DNA from: Mytilus edulis
Lineage: Eukaryota > Mollusca > Bivalvia > Mytilida > Mytilidae
NCBI RefSeq assembly: GCF_963676685.1
Contig: NC_092355.1
Span: 74,925,176-74,989,175 of the forward strand
Length of the DNA stretch: 64,000 nucleotides
Direction: 5' to 3'
This document shows positions 1-11,165 of this stretch, one piece after another (the stretch's first letter is position 1; every line of letters begins with the position of its first letter). The position numbers were made by a program, and so were the translations under genes. The notes under the pieces were generated by a model. That model saw nothing but the letters and a program-made list of their open reading frames with translations, had not been told where the DNA came from and searched no databases.

Positions 1-107
1 TGCCATTCCATCCCCCCATTCATAGGGGGCGGTATGTTTTTTTTAGTATAATTAACTATTTACTTTTCAACGCCATCACCCAATTTTTTTTGTTTAAATA
101 AGAAACA
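1..107. other. unassigned AT-rich sequence
   Basis: No reading frame, inverted repeat or recognised repeat is visible here. Confidence 0.5.
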
Positions 108-218
108 GGGGCGAATCCAGCCATTTTAAAAAGGGGGTCCCAACCCAGGACAAAGGGGGGTTCAAACTATATGTCCCCATTCAAATGCATTGACCCCCCC
201 CCCCCCCCAGGATCCGCC
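108..218. repeat. short inverted-repeat element with GGCGGATCC-type ends, copy 1
   Basis: The left end reads GGCGAATCCAG and the right end GGATCCGCC, so the termini are near-complementary. A 15-base C run lies at 194-208, just inside the right end. The layout (short inverted ends, G/C runs just inside them) matches the element at 10652-10820. No target duplication is clear. It looks like a non-autonomous DNA element; the superfamily is unknown. Confidence 0.5.
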
Positions 219-1689
219 AATGAGCACTATTAACGGTATTCGGAAAATCAGGAATCATGCAAAACATTAATTTGACATCTGCTTGACCATGATAATTTTT
301 TTCTCATAAAATTTGGGATCAAAATATCTATTTTAGGAGAAAACCATAACCCCACCCCCACCCCCCACTATTGAAGTTAAATGTCTAATCCCTTAGTGTA
401 CTGATAAGAATTGTATTTAACTAGAAATGTTTGAAAAAAGAACATGATGCTAACGTAAATATTTTGTTCAATAAAAGGACAGGAAATAAGTTGGCGAACC
501 AAAAAGTTCAAATCTAATTGAAAGTTAAAGTGCCCATGAACTCACTAATCACGCACGATTGATTCTATTCATAAAAAGTGTCCGTGTAACAAATAAAAAG
601 AGTCAGTGTATCGTCTAAAAAGAGTCCGTGTAACACCCGTTAATGTACTGTTTTTCTATAGCTCTGCGGGGGGCAAAGTCCGTCATTACTAGACATCACA
701 TAGCCTTTGATTCTCGAAAAAAAATGATGTCACTATTGAAAATGTCTGACGCCACAAAGGAAAAGTGATTGTTGTATTACGTCAATAGTTTACTGAAGTG
801 TCGCAGATTCCTAAATAGCGAAAAGGTCTGTTTCCGCTCATCGGTAGTAGAAAGATTCCGTTTTCTGAAATAAAGCTGCCCCCTCGTTTGAAATATATCC
901 GCCCTGAGTCTTGTATATTGACTGCTCCATAGTCTTATATGGTAAACAAAAATGCTGCATTGAAACAATTTCGTAATGGGACATTCCATATAATATATGA
1001 AAAGCCGGGAGGGGGGATTATACCTTGTCAAAGAAAAAAATTTCAGGCAAATTTCAACTTCTCTCACGTGCTTTGATTTAAACCCCTCAGATGCCACATT
1101 GTGCCAGCATTTCCTCAATTTTACATATTAAGACAACAAAAGACCCATCAGAAACAAAAATGGGCACCTTTCAAATATATTTTGAGTCAATCGGACCTAA
1201 GACATGGCTTTTGGTATCCCACAGAAAAAAAACGTCCACCCCTTTTAAGATATAAAATGACTCTGAAATGTCCAATGTAATAGTACTAAATGTGATCATG
1301 TGAACAGTTTCCTTGAAAGAATACAAAAAATGTTGCATTCCAAAACATTATTTGTTTTGCAGTATGAAGATCACATAGATAAAATGACGAAAAAATCTGA
1401 CATTTGGTCGTCAATCGTCAATACTGATACAAATAAGTTATTAGTGACCACTTTCGACAATAAACTAGCAATTGATAGTTATATAAATCGTAAACAAACG
1501 TTGTTTGTAGTAAATTTATGGAAGTATAACACAGAAAAACACAAAAAAATTATTACAATTAAAAGAAAACAAAAAATAAGGGATTTTGAAATAAAGTTAA
1601 GGGCAAACAATGTCCTGTCTAAAAGTTCAATGACACTCCAGAAGGCGCCTGATACTTAATAGTAATAGTACTTTAGATAGATGCTGATT
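219..1689. other. unassigned sequence, no supported gene
   Basis: AT-rich sequence. The longest frame (1300-1659, plus) needs a GTG start and reads as a Lys/Ile/Asn-rich string with no recognisable motif. The last 100 bases (about 1590-1690) resemble 10080-10150 weakly, sharing an AATGTCCTGTC stretch and a GGAAG/GAAGG-CGCCT stretch, which suggests an old duplicated unit. Nothing else is visible. Confidence 0.4.
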
Positions 1690-1827
1690 TTCTCTTTACT
1701 GAGCATACTATGTCATGTCAATGCCGTTTACTTTAGTTTTTAATAATCATTCATGAACAATGTTTAACTGTACTTCAGAAAAAGACGAATGATTTTTGTC
1801 GAAAGTTGTTTGCTGTTTTAAGTGTAG

Positions 1828-2600
1828 GTGTTGTCATACAGGCGAAAGATTATAAGAAGGATATTCATATCAAAGTCAAAAACTGACAACATAGAAAACA
1901 TAAGACTGCGCAACACGAACCAACAAAAAACTAGGGGTAATCTCAGGTGCTCCAGAAGGGTAAGCAGATCCCGCTCAACATTTGTCATGCTTCGTGTTGC
2001 AAATGCGCCTCACTCGGGATTTTTTTTTTGGGGTCTAAATCACCTTTACTGGATCATTCAAATGGTATAATCAATGGTACATTTACGTGTACAATGAATA
2101 AGGAAGTTAGGTATTCTTTGTTAGATAGACCTTTAAATAGATTTGCCGTTGTTAGCTACCCATTGAAAATGTTTTCGGTATTGTACTGATTGCTATCACA
2201 GATAATTTACTAGACGATAAACAAGGACGATTGGAATATATGTTAGACTTATTTATAAGTGTATTTTAAATTTTTTTTAAATATGTACATCTTACGAGGC
2301 TTTACAAGTTTTATTATGAAGTCCAGCAATTCTAATTGGTTTACTATGAATTAAATAACTTAGTAAAATAGTAACTTGAATAGTTGTCTTCTCATATTCC
2401 AGAATGAGGTACTCAAAGGGTATACATACTTGTTACATATGATATTTAGCACCATGCAGTAGCAGATGGAGGCTTTCATAGAGGGAGGAGGAAATAGAGG
2501 TAAATTATTTGAAGCAGGCGCTCAATATTAAAAAAAACTTAAAACTTAAAACACATGTTTCAAAATAAGATATATCCCTGATACGCCCATGTTCACAATC
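1828..2600. repeat. duplicated unit D, copy 1
   Basis: This stretch aligns by eye with 8075-8720. Shared landmarks are CATACAGGCGAAAGAT, AAAACATAAGACTGCGCAAC, GGTAATCTCAGGTGCTCC, TGGATCATTCAAATGG and CAGGCGCTCAATATT. Copy 1 has about 280 extra bases (2170-2445) that copy 2 lacks. The part at 1930-1975 is the reverse complement of the 3' coding end of Penelope-like copies in this window (compare 37800-37840), so a minus-strand PLE scrap sits inside. The two overlapping short frames here are not conserved as proteins between the copies. Confidence 0.65.
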
Positions 2601-2863
2601 AAAGAGCTGAAAGCTCTGAGGAAAAATGACGCCACTGTCTCTTATATTGGGATAGTTTTTATGCAAGTCTTGATTTTCACATACCTTAATTAGTTTAACA
2701 ATGCAACATGTCTCGTAAGCATATAATTGATATTTGTATATGTGTGTGTGTGAAGTGAAGGTGACAACTGGCTGTTTTTTTTAAGACAAATGAATAGGTC
2801 AAGACTACCTGAATTATACAAATTAATACCGTAGAAAGGCTTGTATATTTCTCACTGGTACAT
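2601..2863. other. unassigned sequence with short (GT)n tract
   Basis: A short GT-rich tract lies at about 2738-2752. No gene or repeat boundary is visible. Confidence 0.4.
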
Positions 2864-2871
2864 AGTCTGAA

Positions 2872-3561
2872 TCCGGGTCCATTTGCGCCCACTCATGTTC
2901 TCCCCCTTTCACTTTCACACCCTACATGTTCGCACCCAATCTTAATTGGTTTTGTGTTTAATAACTCTGTAAGCAAGTGTTTTCTTATAAGTATAATTGT
3001 TGTCATTGTCTCAAAATAAAGTGTTGAATAAATCTTAATCATGTTTTGGATAGGGTATTGTTAAAAATAATAATAATCCTTTCTAAATAAAGTGGTATTT
3101 TGTCAACGTTTTATTTTGTGTTGAATAACTCTTAATCATGTTTTGGTTAGTGTATTGCTATAACTTTGTTTCATTGACTTGTTTCAAAATGAAGTGAGAT
3201 TCTGACTATGTTTTTTTCTGTGTGTTGAATAAATTTTATCATGTTTTGGTTATAATAGTGGATTGCTATATTTTGGTTCCTATATTTTATTGCTTCGTTG
3301 TTTCAGATCAAAGGGACCAAGCTGTTAAAAACAATTATCTTTTGTGTTTTTCCTTTAAAATCTTCAATGTTTTACTCATACCAAGCTATAAATACATTCA
3401 GTATTTACACCAAAGCAATTTAAAACAACAATCATGATTTTCCAATTATTCAACTTGAATTTGAATTAAAATTGGGCGCGAATGAGTAGAGTGCGAACGG
3501 ACCTTGTGTGCGAACGTGTAGGGTGCGAAAGTGTATTGGGCGCGAACAGACCTGATACCAC
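2872..3561. mobile_element. inverted-repeat DNA element with 8 bp flanking repeat
   Basis: Both ends carry arrays of TTCGC(A/G)CCC-like motifs in inverted orientation (left 2875-2945, right 3470-3550). The element is bracketed by AGTCTGAA at 2864-2871 and 3562-3569. An 8 bp duplication is typical of hAT-type insertions, but the terminal match is imperfect, so the superfamily is open. Inside, 3020-3275 holds three diverged copies of a roughly 100 bp unit containing GTTGAATAA and ATCATGTTTTGG. No transposase frame is present, so it is non-autonomous. Confidence 0.55.
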
Positions 3562-3668
3562 AGTCTGAACCCCCTTCTCCCACAAAATATTAAGTAAATA
3601 ATCTTTTTGTTACTGTTATCAAAGGTCTAATGAAACTCAGGTAATTTCAAACATTTGTCAAAGAATTC

Positions 3669-4510
3669 TAGTCAAACCGGCACCTGGTTAAATTGACACC
3701 TGGACAAATCAGCATCTGGTTAAATCGACACCTGATATAGTCAATTCATCACCCATGTTAAATATATATTTTTAACAGTTTTTTAAGCAAAAAGAGTAAC
3801 AATAAGAAAGGGGTTGCCAGAATTTTTTTCAGTATTTAAGCAAAAAGAGTTAAATACTAACTTTCACATTTTTGGGTGTTCATGTACATTTTGTATATAT
3901 TTATTTTTTTCAACTAAATGACTTTTTTGGTGTATTTTTAATGATATATATATGAGTAGTCCAAATAATTATTACGTCTGGCAAGGCTTTTTTAATTTTA
4001 TTCTGGGACACCTTCCTATGACCGCAAGGCTATGTTAATTATTTTCTGAGACGCCTTCCTACAAACGACGTCATAATTATTTGGACTAATACATGAGATA
4101 TTGGATATTTTTATGCATTATTTTAACCAGTTGAGCATTTTACAGGATTGTTGGTTTAATGCTGTTTAAACTTTACTGGAAAAAAAAACACCTTAAATTT
4201 GCTAATTATTTGGCATGAAAGTTTGATTTATTGAAGAGACTCATAGCTTTCCATTTCATTTTAATAATTGTCTAATTGTTAAAACAACAGTTGGGTAAGG
4301 GCTTCGTTGTTTACCTTTATACACAACAACATATTCACTTTGGTTTCCTTGTTTACCTAAATACACAACAACATATTCACTATGTACTTGGTAACAGTTA
4401 TTAATTAATTGAATAGAAAATATTATAACAAATATTATTGGATGCCGAATTGACGTCAAATAGGTGCCGATTTGACTATATGCCAATTTAACCAGGTGCC
4501 GACTTGACTT
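3669..4510. mobile_element. inverted-repeat element with CGGCACCTGGTTAAATTG arms
   Basis: The left arm (about 3669-3740) and right arm (about 4441-4510) are inverted copies built from a repeated word, CGGCACCTGGTTAAATTG, with variants at roughly 25 bp spacing. The interior is AT-rich and encodes no transposase. A separate 132 bp MITE (3957-4088) is nested inside. No flanking duplication was identified. Foldback-type non-autonomous DNA element; class unknown. Confidence 0.6.
3957..4088. mobile_element. 132 bp MITE, copy 1, TA-flanked
   Basis: The left end is TA-GTCCAAATAATTATTACGTC and the right end is the inverted match GACGTCATAATTATTTGGAC-TA. The ends are near-perfect inverted repeats about 20 bp long with TA on each side, as in Tc1/mariner-type MITEs. 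A related copy lies at 20610-20739. There is no coding capacity. Confidence 0.7.
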
Positions 4511-4688
4511 GTACGTTTCAATTCCTCTGCGATCGTTTGCGGTATTTTCTTGAGAAAACCTATTTTCCATCATCAAAGAGAAGAAGAAACTGCTTGAAAA
4601 TGATTCTTGAACGCTTCATGATTGTAAAAATAAGTTTAATTCACTCAAATAACAATTTTGAAACTTGCGATGTTTCAACAGGAAGTTT
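4511..4688. other. spacer between two inverted-repeat elements
   Basis: Unassigned. It ends in the 9 bp sequence duplicated around the next element. Confidence 0.4.
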
Positions 4689-4697
4689 CAAAAGCAC

Positions 4698-7022
4698 GGG
4701 TTACACTAATGTCCTGACAGTGTCCTGACAGAAATGAAAATGCTAAATGCTTTTTTATTATTGGAAGGATTTACTTGAAATTTGGAATTAAGCAAGATGA
4801 GATCTTATATTTAATAAATGAAATTTAAAAAAAATAAAAAAATATTTATAAGAGTTAGAAAACTTGACCTGACCAACTTGACTTTGAAACTACTAATGTC
4901 CTAACCGATATGAAACAGCTAAAAAAAATGTTTTATTATTGACAGGATAGACTTCAAATTCGATACCAAGGAATATTAAAACATTTAATACAAAAATAGA
5001 AGAAAAAAAAAGAAAAAAAAAGAAAAAAAATATTTTCAAGAGTTAGAAAACTTGACCTGACTAACTAAAATGTACGTCTTTCCCATGACTAATGTCCCGA
5101 CCGATGTAAAATGCGTATAACTTTTTGTATTCTTTAAAGGATCGATTTCAAATTTGTCAATGAAGATAATAATACTTAATATATAGATACAAGAAAAAGA
5201 TTTTTTAAAAGATAATCAAAGAGTAAAAAAACTTGACCTGACCAACGTCGACTCTGCTCTGACTATAATGTCCTGACCGATGCAGAAAATGTTTATAACT
5301 TTTTATTATTGAAAAAAAAATGACTTAAGTTCCTTATCAAGGAAGATGATATCATTCAATATAGGAATTTATGAGAAAAAAAAAGTTTTTTTAATTTTTG
5401 AAATGTTAGAAAACTTGACCTGACCAACTAGATCTTTGTCATGATGAATGTCCTGACCGTTATAAAAATGCCAATAACCTTTTTGTTATTTATTGGGATA
5501 TTACCAAGTTTGGTATCAGGGAAGATTACAACACTTAGTATAAGCATGTAAAATAAAAATATTTTAAACTTGACCTGACCAATGTTTACCTTGTCCTGCA
5601 ATGTCCTGACTGATGAAGAAAAGAAAAATATTATATAACTGGTATTTTCTCTCTCTAAAGACAGAATGGACTTAATTCTTTAAATTATATTGATATTTCC
5701 TTTTTTTTTATTCAAACATTGTTTAGAAAGAACTTGGATGCACTTTTTATTATTCGTAATATATGTGTATAAGAAAGCCAAAAGACAGTGACATTATAAA
5801 ATTATGAATACTATAAGTTTTTATATTTCTGTGTGATTCTAACATAATTCTACTTTAAATGCTTGTAAAAACAATATATTGAAATGAAAAGAAAAGAAGC
5901 CCATTTCCTGTCCTTATTTATGTTATTTGACAGGTTTAATCCCTCATTAACTAAACAACTAAAAAATGAGTGAAATAAATAAGAAAAATATAGGTAAGTA
6001 AACACTCCAATTTGTGTTAATTTTAATTAATGTAGGTGTGATTAAATTTTAATTATTCATGTCCCTGTCTTTGGACTTAATTGCATTCTTTACATTTTAT
6101 AATCCTTTCATATTAAATGTAGAAAAGGTGCATTTACTTAGTATCTACAGCATCTCTAATCACATACTTTTCTAAGTGATAAAAAAACTGTGTGGTTATA
6201 TCCCTTTCAATAACAAAAAAGTTATTGGCAATGCAAATTTATAACGGTCAGGACATTCATCATGATAAAGATCAAGTTGGTCAGGTCTAGTTTTCTAACA
6301 TTTCGACAATTAACAAACATTTTTTTTTTTATAAATTCCTATTTTGAATATCCTTGGTAAGGAACTTAAATAAGTCAATTCTTTCAATAACAAAAAATTT
6401 ATTAACATTTTCTACATCGATCAGGTCTGGACATTAGTCAGAGCAGAGTCGACGTTGGTCAGGTCAAGTTTTATATCACTTAAAATTAGTTTTTTTTTTT
6501 TTTTATTTTTTTTTATTATATCTCTGTATGAAATGTTAGAATCTTTCTTGACATCAAATTTGAAGTCGATCCTTCAAAGAACAAAAAAGTTATTAGCATT
6601 TTACATCGGTCAGGACATTAGTCATGGGAAAGACGTACATTTTAGTTGGTCAGGTCAAGTTTTCTAACTCTTGAAAATATTTTTTTTCTTTTTTTTTCTA
6701 ATATTTTTGTATTAAATGTTTTAATCTTCCTTGGTATCGAATTTGAAGTCTATCCTGTCAATAATAAAACATTTTAAAACTGTTTCATATCGGTCAGGAC
6801 ATTAGTAGTTTCAAAATCAAGTTGGTCAGGTCAAGTTTTCTAACTCTTATAAATATTTTTTTATTTTTTTTAAATTTTATTTATTAAATATAAGTTCTCA
6901 TCTTGCTTGATTCCAAATTTCAAGTAAATCCTTCCAATAATAAAAAAGTATTAAGCATTTTCATTTCTGTCAGGACACTGTCAGGACATTGTCAGGACAT
7001 TGTCAGGACATTAGTGTAACCC
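4698..7022. mobile_element. foldback (Mutator-like?) element with very long inverted repeats
   Basis: The outer ends are exact inverted copies (GGGTTACACTAATGTCC at 4698; its complement ends at 7022). They are flanked by an identical 9 bp repeat, CAAAAGCAC, at 4689-4697 and 7023-7031. The arms run about 0.9-1 kb each (4698-5640 and 6090-7022). Each arm contains about five degenerate units of 180 bp carrying TTGACCTGACCAAC and ATGTCCTGACCGAT. In the right arm the same words appear reverse-complemented and in reverse order. The central 450 bp is unique and AT-rich. There is no transposase. A 9 bp duplication with kilobase-scale inverted arms is the Mutator-like (MULE) pattern; assignment to that superfamily is inference. 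Confidence 0.8.
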
Positions 7023-7031
7023 CAAAAGCAC

Positions 7032-7507
7032 GTGTAAAAGAAGAAAATAACCGGTGAGAGTGGAAATCCGTACATGACAGATATCACTATAGTACGACTT
7101 TGAAAGTAAAACAGTTCCATCCTTTTGTAAAACAGTCTTTTATATACCTATCACATTAATGTTTGAAGGGTCTTAAGCTTATTCAAACCATTTAAGTCGG
7201 TATGAAACACCAAAACGGAATGAACAATAACCGATTACGTTTTGTAGTTTACAAATTCTAAACTGGTTCCCGTCAAACTACAACACTTTGTTCGAGTGAA
7301 ATGGAATACAAGCAGAAACCAGTTAGTAAATATGAAACCGAGTGTAAACTGGTTCCTGGCTGATAACTACACAATGATCATGCATAATGATAACACCAGC
7401 AGATTCCAGTTTGTATGGAAAATAGTAAATACGAAACCAAGCGCGGTAGGCAGAGAAATGTAATGAAGTTCAGGTCGGCAGTAATGGAACAATGACTGCG
7501 TCATTTT
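7032..7507. other. unassigned sequence
   Basis: AT-rich. Related words such as AACTGGTTCC recur at 7261 and 7350 (short local repeats). No gene is visible. Confidence 0.4.
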
Positions 7508-8080
7508 CCAAAAATCTACAATATTATTTTACTCATAAAGGTCATTTAATGTAAAACACAATTATAGAAAAGAACTTTACCTAAAGTTCTGTCTCAACAT
7601 GCTGAATAATGAAAACAAAAGTAACATAAATGCCGAACTCAAAGAAAATTTTCAATCGGAGACTTCCTCTTATCAAAAGGCAAACTCCAAAGCTAAAAAC
7701 ATCAAACAAATGAAAACAACTTCATATCATATTGATATTTCAAATAAATATTCAACAGACTTTTACTAAAATTACCTTTAAAAGTAGTCCTATTGCCGGT
7801 TAAAGAGAATTTCCATTTTCGTTTCCTTTATAAACATTGCCGATTGTCGACAATTCGATAATTTCTACATACGGGTATCTAGCATGTAATACAAGACCCA
7901 TCAATGCAATATAACTTATATATGTTTATTGAACCGATAACAAAGATCAACTTTTAAAAGGCCTAGTCTTTTGTACATAATGCAAACTAGTTTGTGATTT
8001 TTCATATGTTAGCGTCTACTTATAATGCTTTATACTTTATGAAATAATGCAAACAGTTGAGTCATTTTTTCATACAGGCG
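7508..8080 (+). repeat. direct duplicate E, copy 1
   Basis: Nearly collinear with 8710-9235; both start at AAAAATCTACAATATTATTT and end after ATAATGCAAACAGT. Small indels separate the copies. The short frame in the second copy (8800-8991) is broken in this one, so it is not a conserved protein. Confidence 0.75.
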
Positions 8081-8709
8081 AAAGATTCTAGAAGGACATC
8101 CATAATTTAAGTCATTCAAACTGACAATATAGAAAACATAAGACTGCGCAACACGAACCCACAAAAAACTAGGGGTAATCTCAGGTGCTCCAGAAGGGTA
8201 AGCAGTTTCTGCTCACTTTATGTCATGCTTCTTGTTGTAAACGCGGAATTAAGTCTTATTCGGTAGGTCTCACTCGGGAATTGTTTTGTCTAAGTCACTT
8301 TCTGGATCATTCAAATGGTATAATTAATGATACACTTACGTGTACAATGAATAAGGAAGTTAGGTATTCTTTGTTAGATAGACCTTTATCATGTTTAAAT
8401 AGATTTGCCGTTGTTAGCTACCCATTGAAAATGTACAAACTTGAAACATATGTTATTTAGCACCGCAGTAGCAGATTGAGGCTTTCATAGAGAGAGGAGG
8501 AAACAGAGGTGTAAAGTAGTTAAAGCAGGCGCTCAATATTAAAAAAGACAACTTTAAACATATGTTTCAAAATAAGATATATTATACCAAATAACTATTT
8601 AAAATTTAAGACACCCGATAAAATAAAAACATTCATAACTGAGATTCATAACAGCAAGGATTTTTATAGTTAGATCTAACTATACAAATCCCTGATACGC
8701 CATGTTCAC
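8075..8709. repeat. duplicated unit D, copy 2
   Basis: Second copy of the unit at 1828-2600, lying between the two E copies. It carries the same minus-strand Penelope-like scrap near 8180-8215 and the same GATCATTCAAATGG and CAGGCGCTCAATATT landmarks. It lacks the 280 bp seen in copy 1. Confidence 0.65.
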
Positions 8710-9235
8710 AAAAATCTACAATATTATTTTACTCATTAAGGTCATTTAATGTAAAACACAATTATAGAAAATAACTTTACCTAAAGTTCTGTTAGAATAA
8801 TGAAAACAAAAGTAACAAAAATGCCGAACTCAAAGAAAATTTTCAATCGGAGACTTCCTCTTATCAAAAGGCAAAATCAAAAGCTAAAAACATCAAACAA
8901 ATGGAAAACAACTTCATATCATATTGATATTTCAAATAAATATTCAACAGAGCTTACTAAAATTACCTTTAAAAGTAGTCTTATTGGTTAAAGAGAATTT
9001 CCATTTTCGTTTCCTTTATCATGAGTCGACAATTCATTTCTACATACGGGTATCTAGTATGTAATACAAGACTCATCAATGCAATATAACATATATATGT
9101 TTATTGAACCGATACCAAAGATCAACTTTTAAAAGGCTTTTGTACAAAATGCAAACTAGTTTGTGATTTTTCATATGTTAGCGTTTATTTATAATGCGAA
9201 TCTTTATGAAATAATGCAAACAGTCGTTTTTTCAT
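8710..9235 (+). repeat. direct duplicate E, copy 2
   Basis: See 7508-8080. The repeat period is about 1.2 kb, with unit D copy 2 between the copies. Confidence 0.75.
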
Positions 9236-10651
9236 ATTTAAATTGGAAATGTATCTATTGTTAAAATGAAGTAAGCTGCATGCATTGCCATTTGTCTGCA
9301 TATTAACTTATTGCAAAGTAAAATGTTGGAGTTTTAAGTACATATTGATGGCATCATAATGAGCGGAACTTGTAAATTTAAAAACAATTTTAAAACCTTA
9401 CTGTTAATTAGGATCTGGATGGGGTCCTTCATTTCTGTATTCTTTGATTTTTTTTTCACATTTGCCCTTTTCTTTATCTTTTTTTTCTATTTATTCTCAT
9501 TTCATAATGTTTTATAGCAATCAATAATTCTCTTTTCTTTTTTGTTTGCCCTACTTTACTTTTTTCTTTTCTTTTTTGTTGCCATTTCTTCTGCATATTT
9601 TAGTCATATTCATTATTATATGTAACAAGCGGTCGTATTATTCTTGTGCAGGATTGGTTAGATTCAAAACAAGCGTTTATATTAGCCTTTTATTTTATAG
9701 GTTATATTCAAACAAAACGCGCGTCTGCTTAGTTGCTACACCACTGATAACTCATGTATGTCATGACCACGAATAAAATTAAAACTTTTCATTCTGAATA
9801 AAATACAAGAAATATAAATGTGCAGATGTTCGTCAATGAATCACATTTTGCTTGAATCTTATGATGTGTAGTTTTACTTATATAAGTCTAAAGGTACTTG
9901 GAGACAGGACAAGTTTTTTTGTCCTTCTCTTTTTTTTCTAAAATCTATTTTCTTTTCATTTCGATTATTTTCATATTTTTTTCTTTGTAATATTTCAACG
10001 AATTTACTAAAACAACATTTAATGGAGAATTTATTATTAATTGTAGTAAAATTACGGATTTGTGGGGAACAAGACGGAGGATATAAAGATAAATGTCCTG
10101 TCGATAAATTCAAAGCACTCTGGAAGTCGCCTACTAAAAGATCACTCTAAGTGGTGGTGTTATATAAACTAAATTTTTACTATAAGCATAACATGCCATT
10201 TTAATGTTGAGTACCTTTGTTTTAAATTTTGATAACTATATATATACTATTCTTCTAAAAAAAATTAGTGTGTGTCGAAAGTTCTATGTTTTTAGAGCAG
10301 GATTTGGCATGCGGAAACATGAATCTATATTTTTTGTCTTATTTACCTGACTGGATCATTCAAATGTCGTACAATCAATAATACCTGTGCATATTAAAAG
10401 AATAAGGAAGTTATGTCTAATTCGTTGTTAGATGGACATTCAAATATATTTATCTTCGTTTTAAACCCCAGTTCTATTGTTATACTTCGAGTGAGTTTTT
10501 ATATTTCTGAAACAAGTGTAAATTGAATAAATCTATCGCTACAAATAACAATGGATTTTGACCTCAAGGTGTGAATAGCGGGTTTCTGGAAACCCCTGCG
10601 TCTGCATGCCGAAAACACTAGGCATTGTTACTCATAACAATAAAAATCATA
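9236..10651. other. unassigned sequence, weakly related to unit D
   Basis: A pyrimidine-rich stretch covers 9430-9600. At 10080-10140 and 10330-10480 are diverged matches to unit D (TGGATCATTCAAATG, then GAATAAGGAAGTTA). This would be a third, older copy of that unit. No frame with a recognisable motif is present. Confidence 0.4.
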
Positions 10652-10820
10652 GGCGGATCCAGGGGGGGGGGGGGCCTGGGGGGGCCGGACCCCCCTTTCG
10701 TGGGAAAAATTTGGTTGATTATATAGGGAATCATTGAAGAATGACTGGAGCGGGCCCCCTCTTAGGTCAGTCAGCGCCCCCCCCCCCCCCCCCCCCCTTA
10801 AGAAAAGTTCTGGATCCGCC
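10652..10820. repeat. short inverted-repeat element with GGCGGATCC ends, copy 2
   Basis: The left end GGCGGATCCAG and right end CTGGATCCGCC are perfect 11 bp inverted repeats. A run of 13 G (10662-10674) and a run of 21 C (10777-10797) lie just inside them. It is related to 108-218. Short open frames on both strands come only from the homopolymers. Non-autonomous DNA element of unknown superfamily. Confidence 0.65.
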
Positions 10821-11165
10821 ACTGAAAATTGTTTATCTTTTGAATATCATGAACATAAGAAATTACTAATAGTGTTCAACACAAGTTGTGTAAAGATATT
10901 GATTTGTTTTGTAGGAATTCCAAAAAGACAAAAACAAGATTAAGCATCTATTTTGAATTTTAAAAAAATCCTTTAGATATCCCTTCGCTTGAAGACAATT
11001 TTTCTTTATCACAGTAATATAAAAGTGAAAGTAAACGTATCGACAGAATGTTCTTTCTAATGTTAAAATTCAATATTTTTCTTTTTTGTAATTCATTTGA
11101 AAATCGAAAGATTAATATATTGTCTATTTTAAGGCTCCCTTACCTGCTTAATCATATATTGTCTT
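10821..11165. other. unassigned sequence
   Basis: AT-rich; no repeat boundary or gene recognised. Confidence 0.4.

Noticed and set aside
1300..1659. 119-residue Lys-rich frame
   Set aside because: Needs a GTG start, has no recognisable motif, and its composition follows the AT-rich background.
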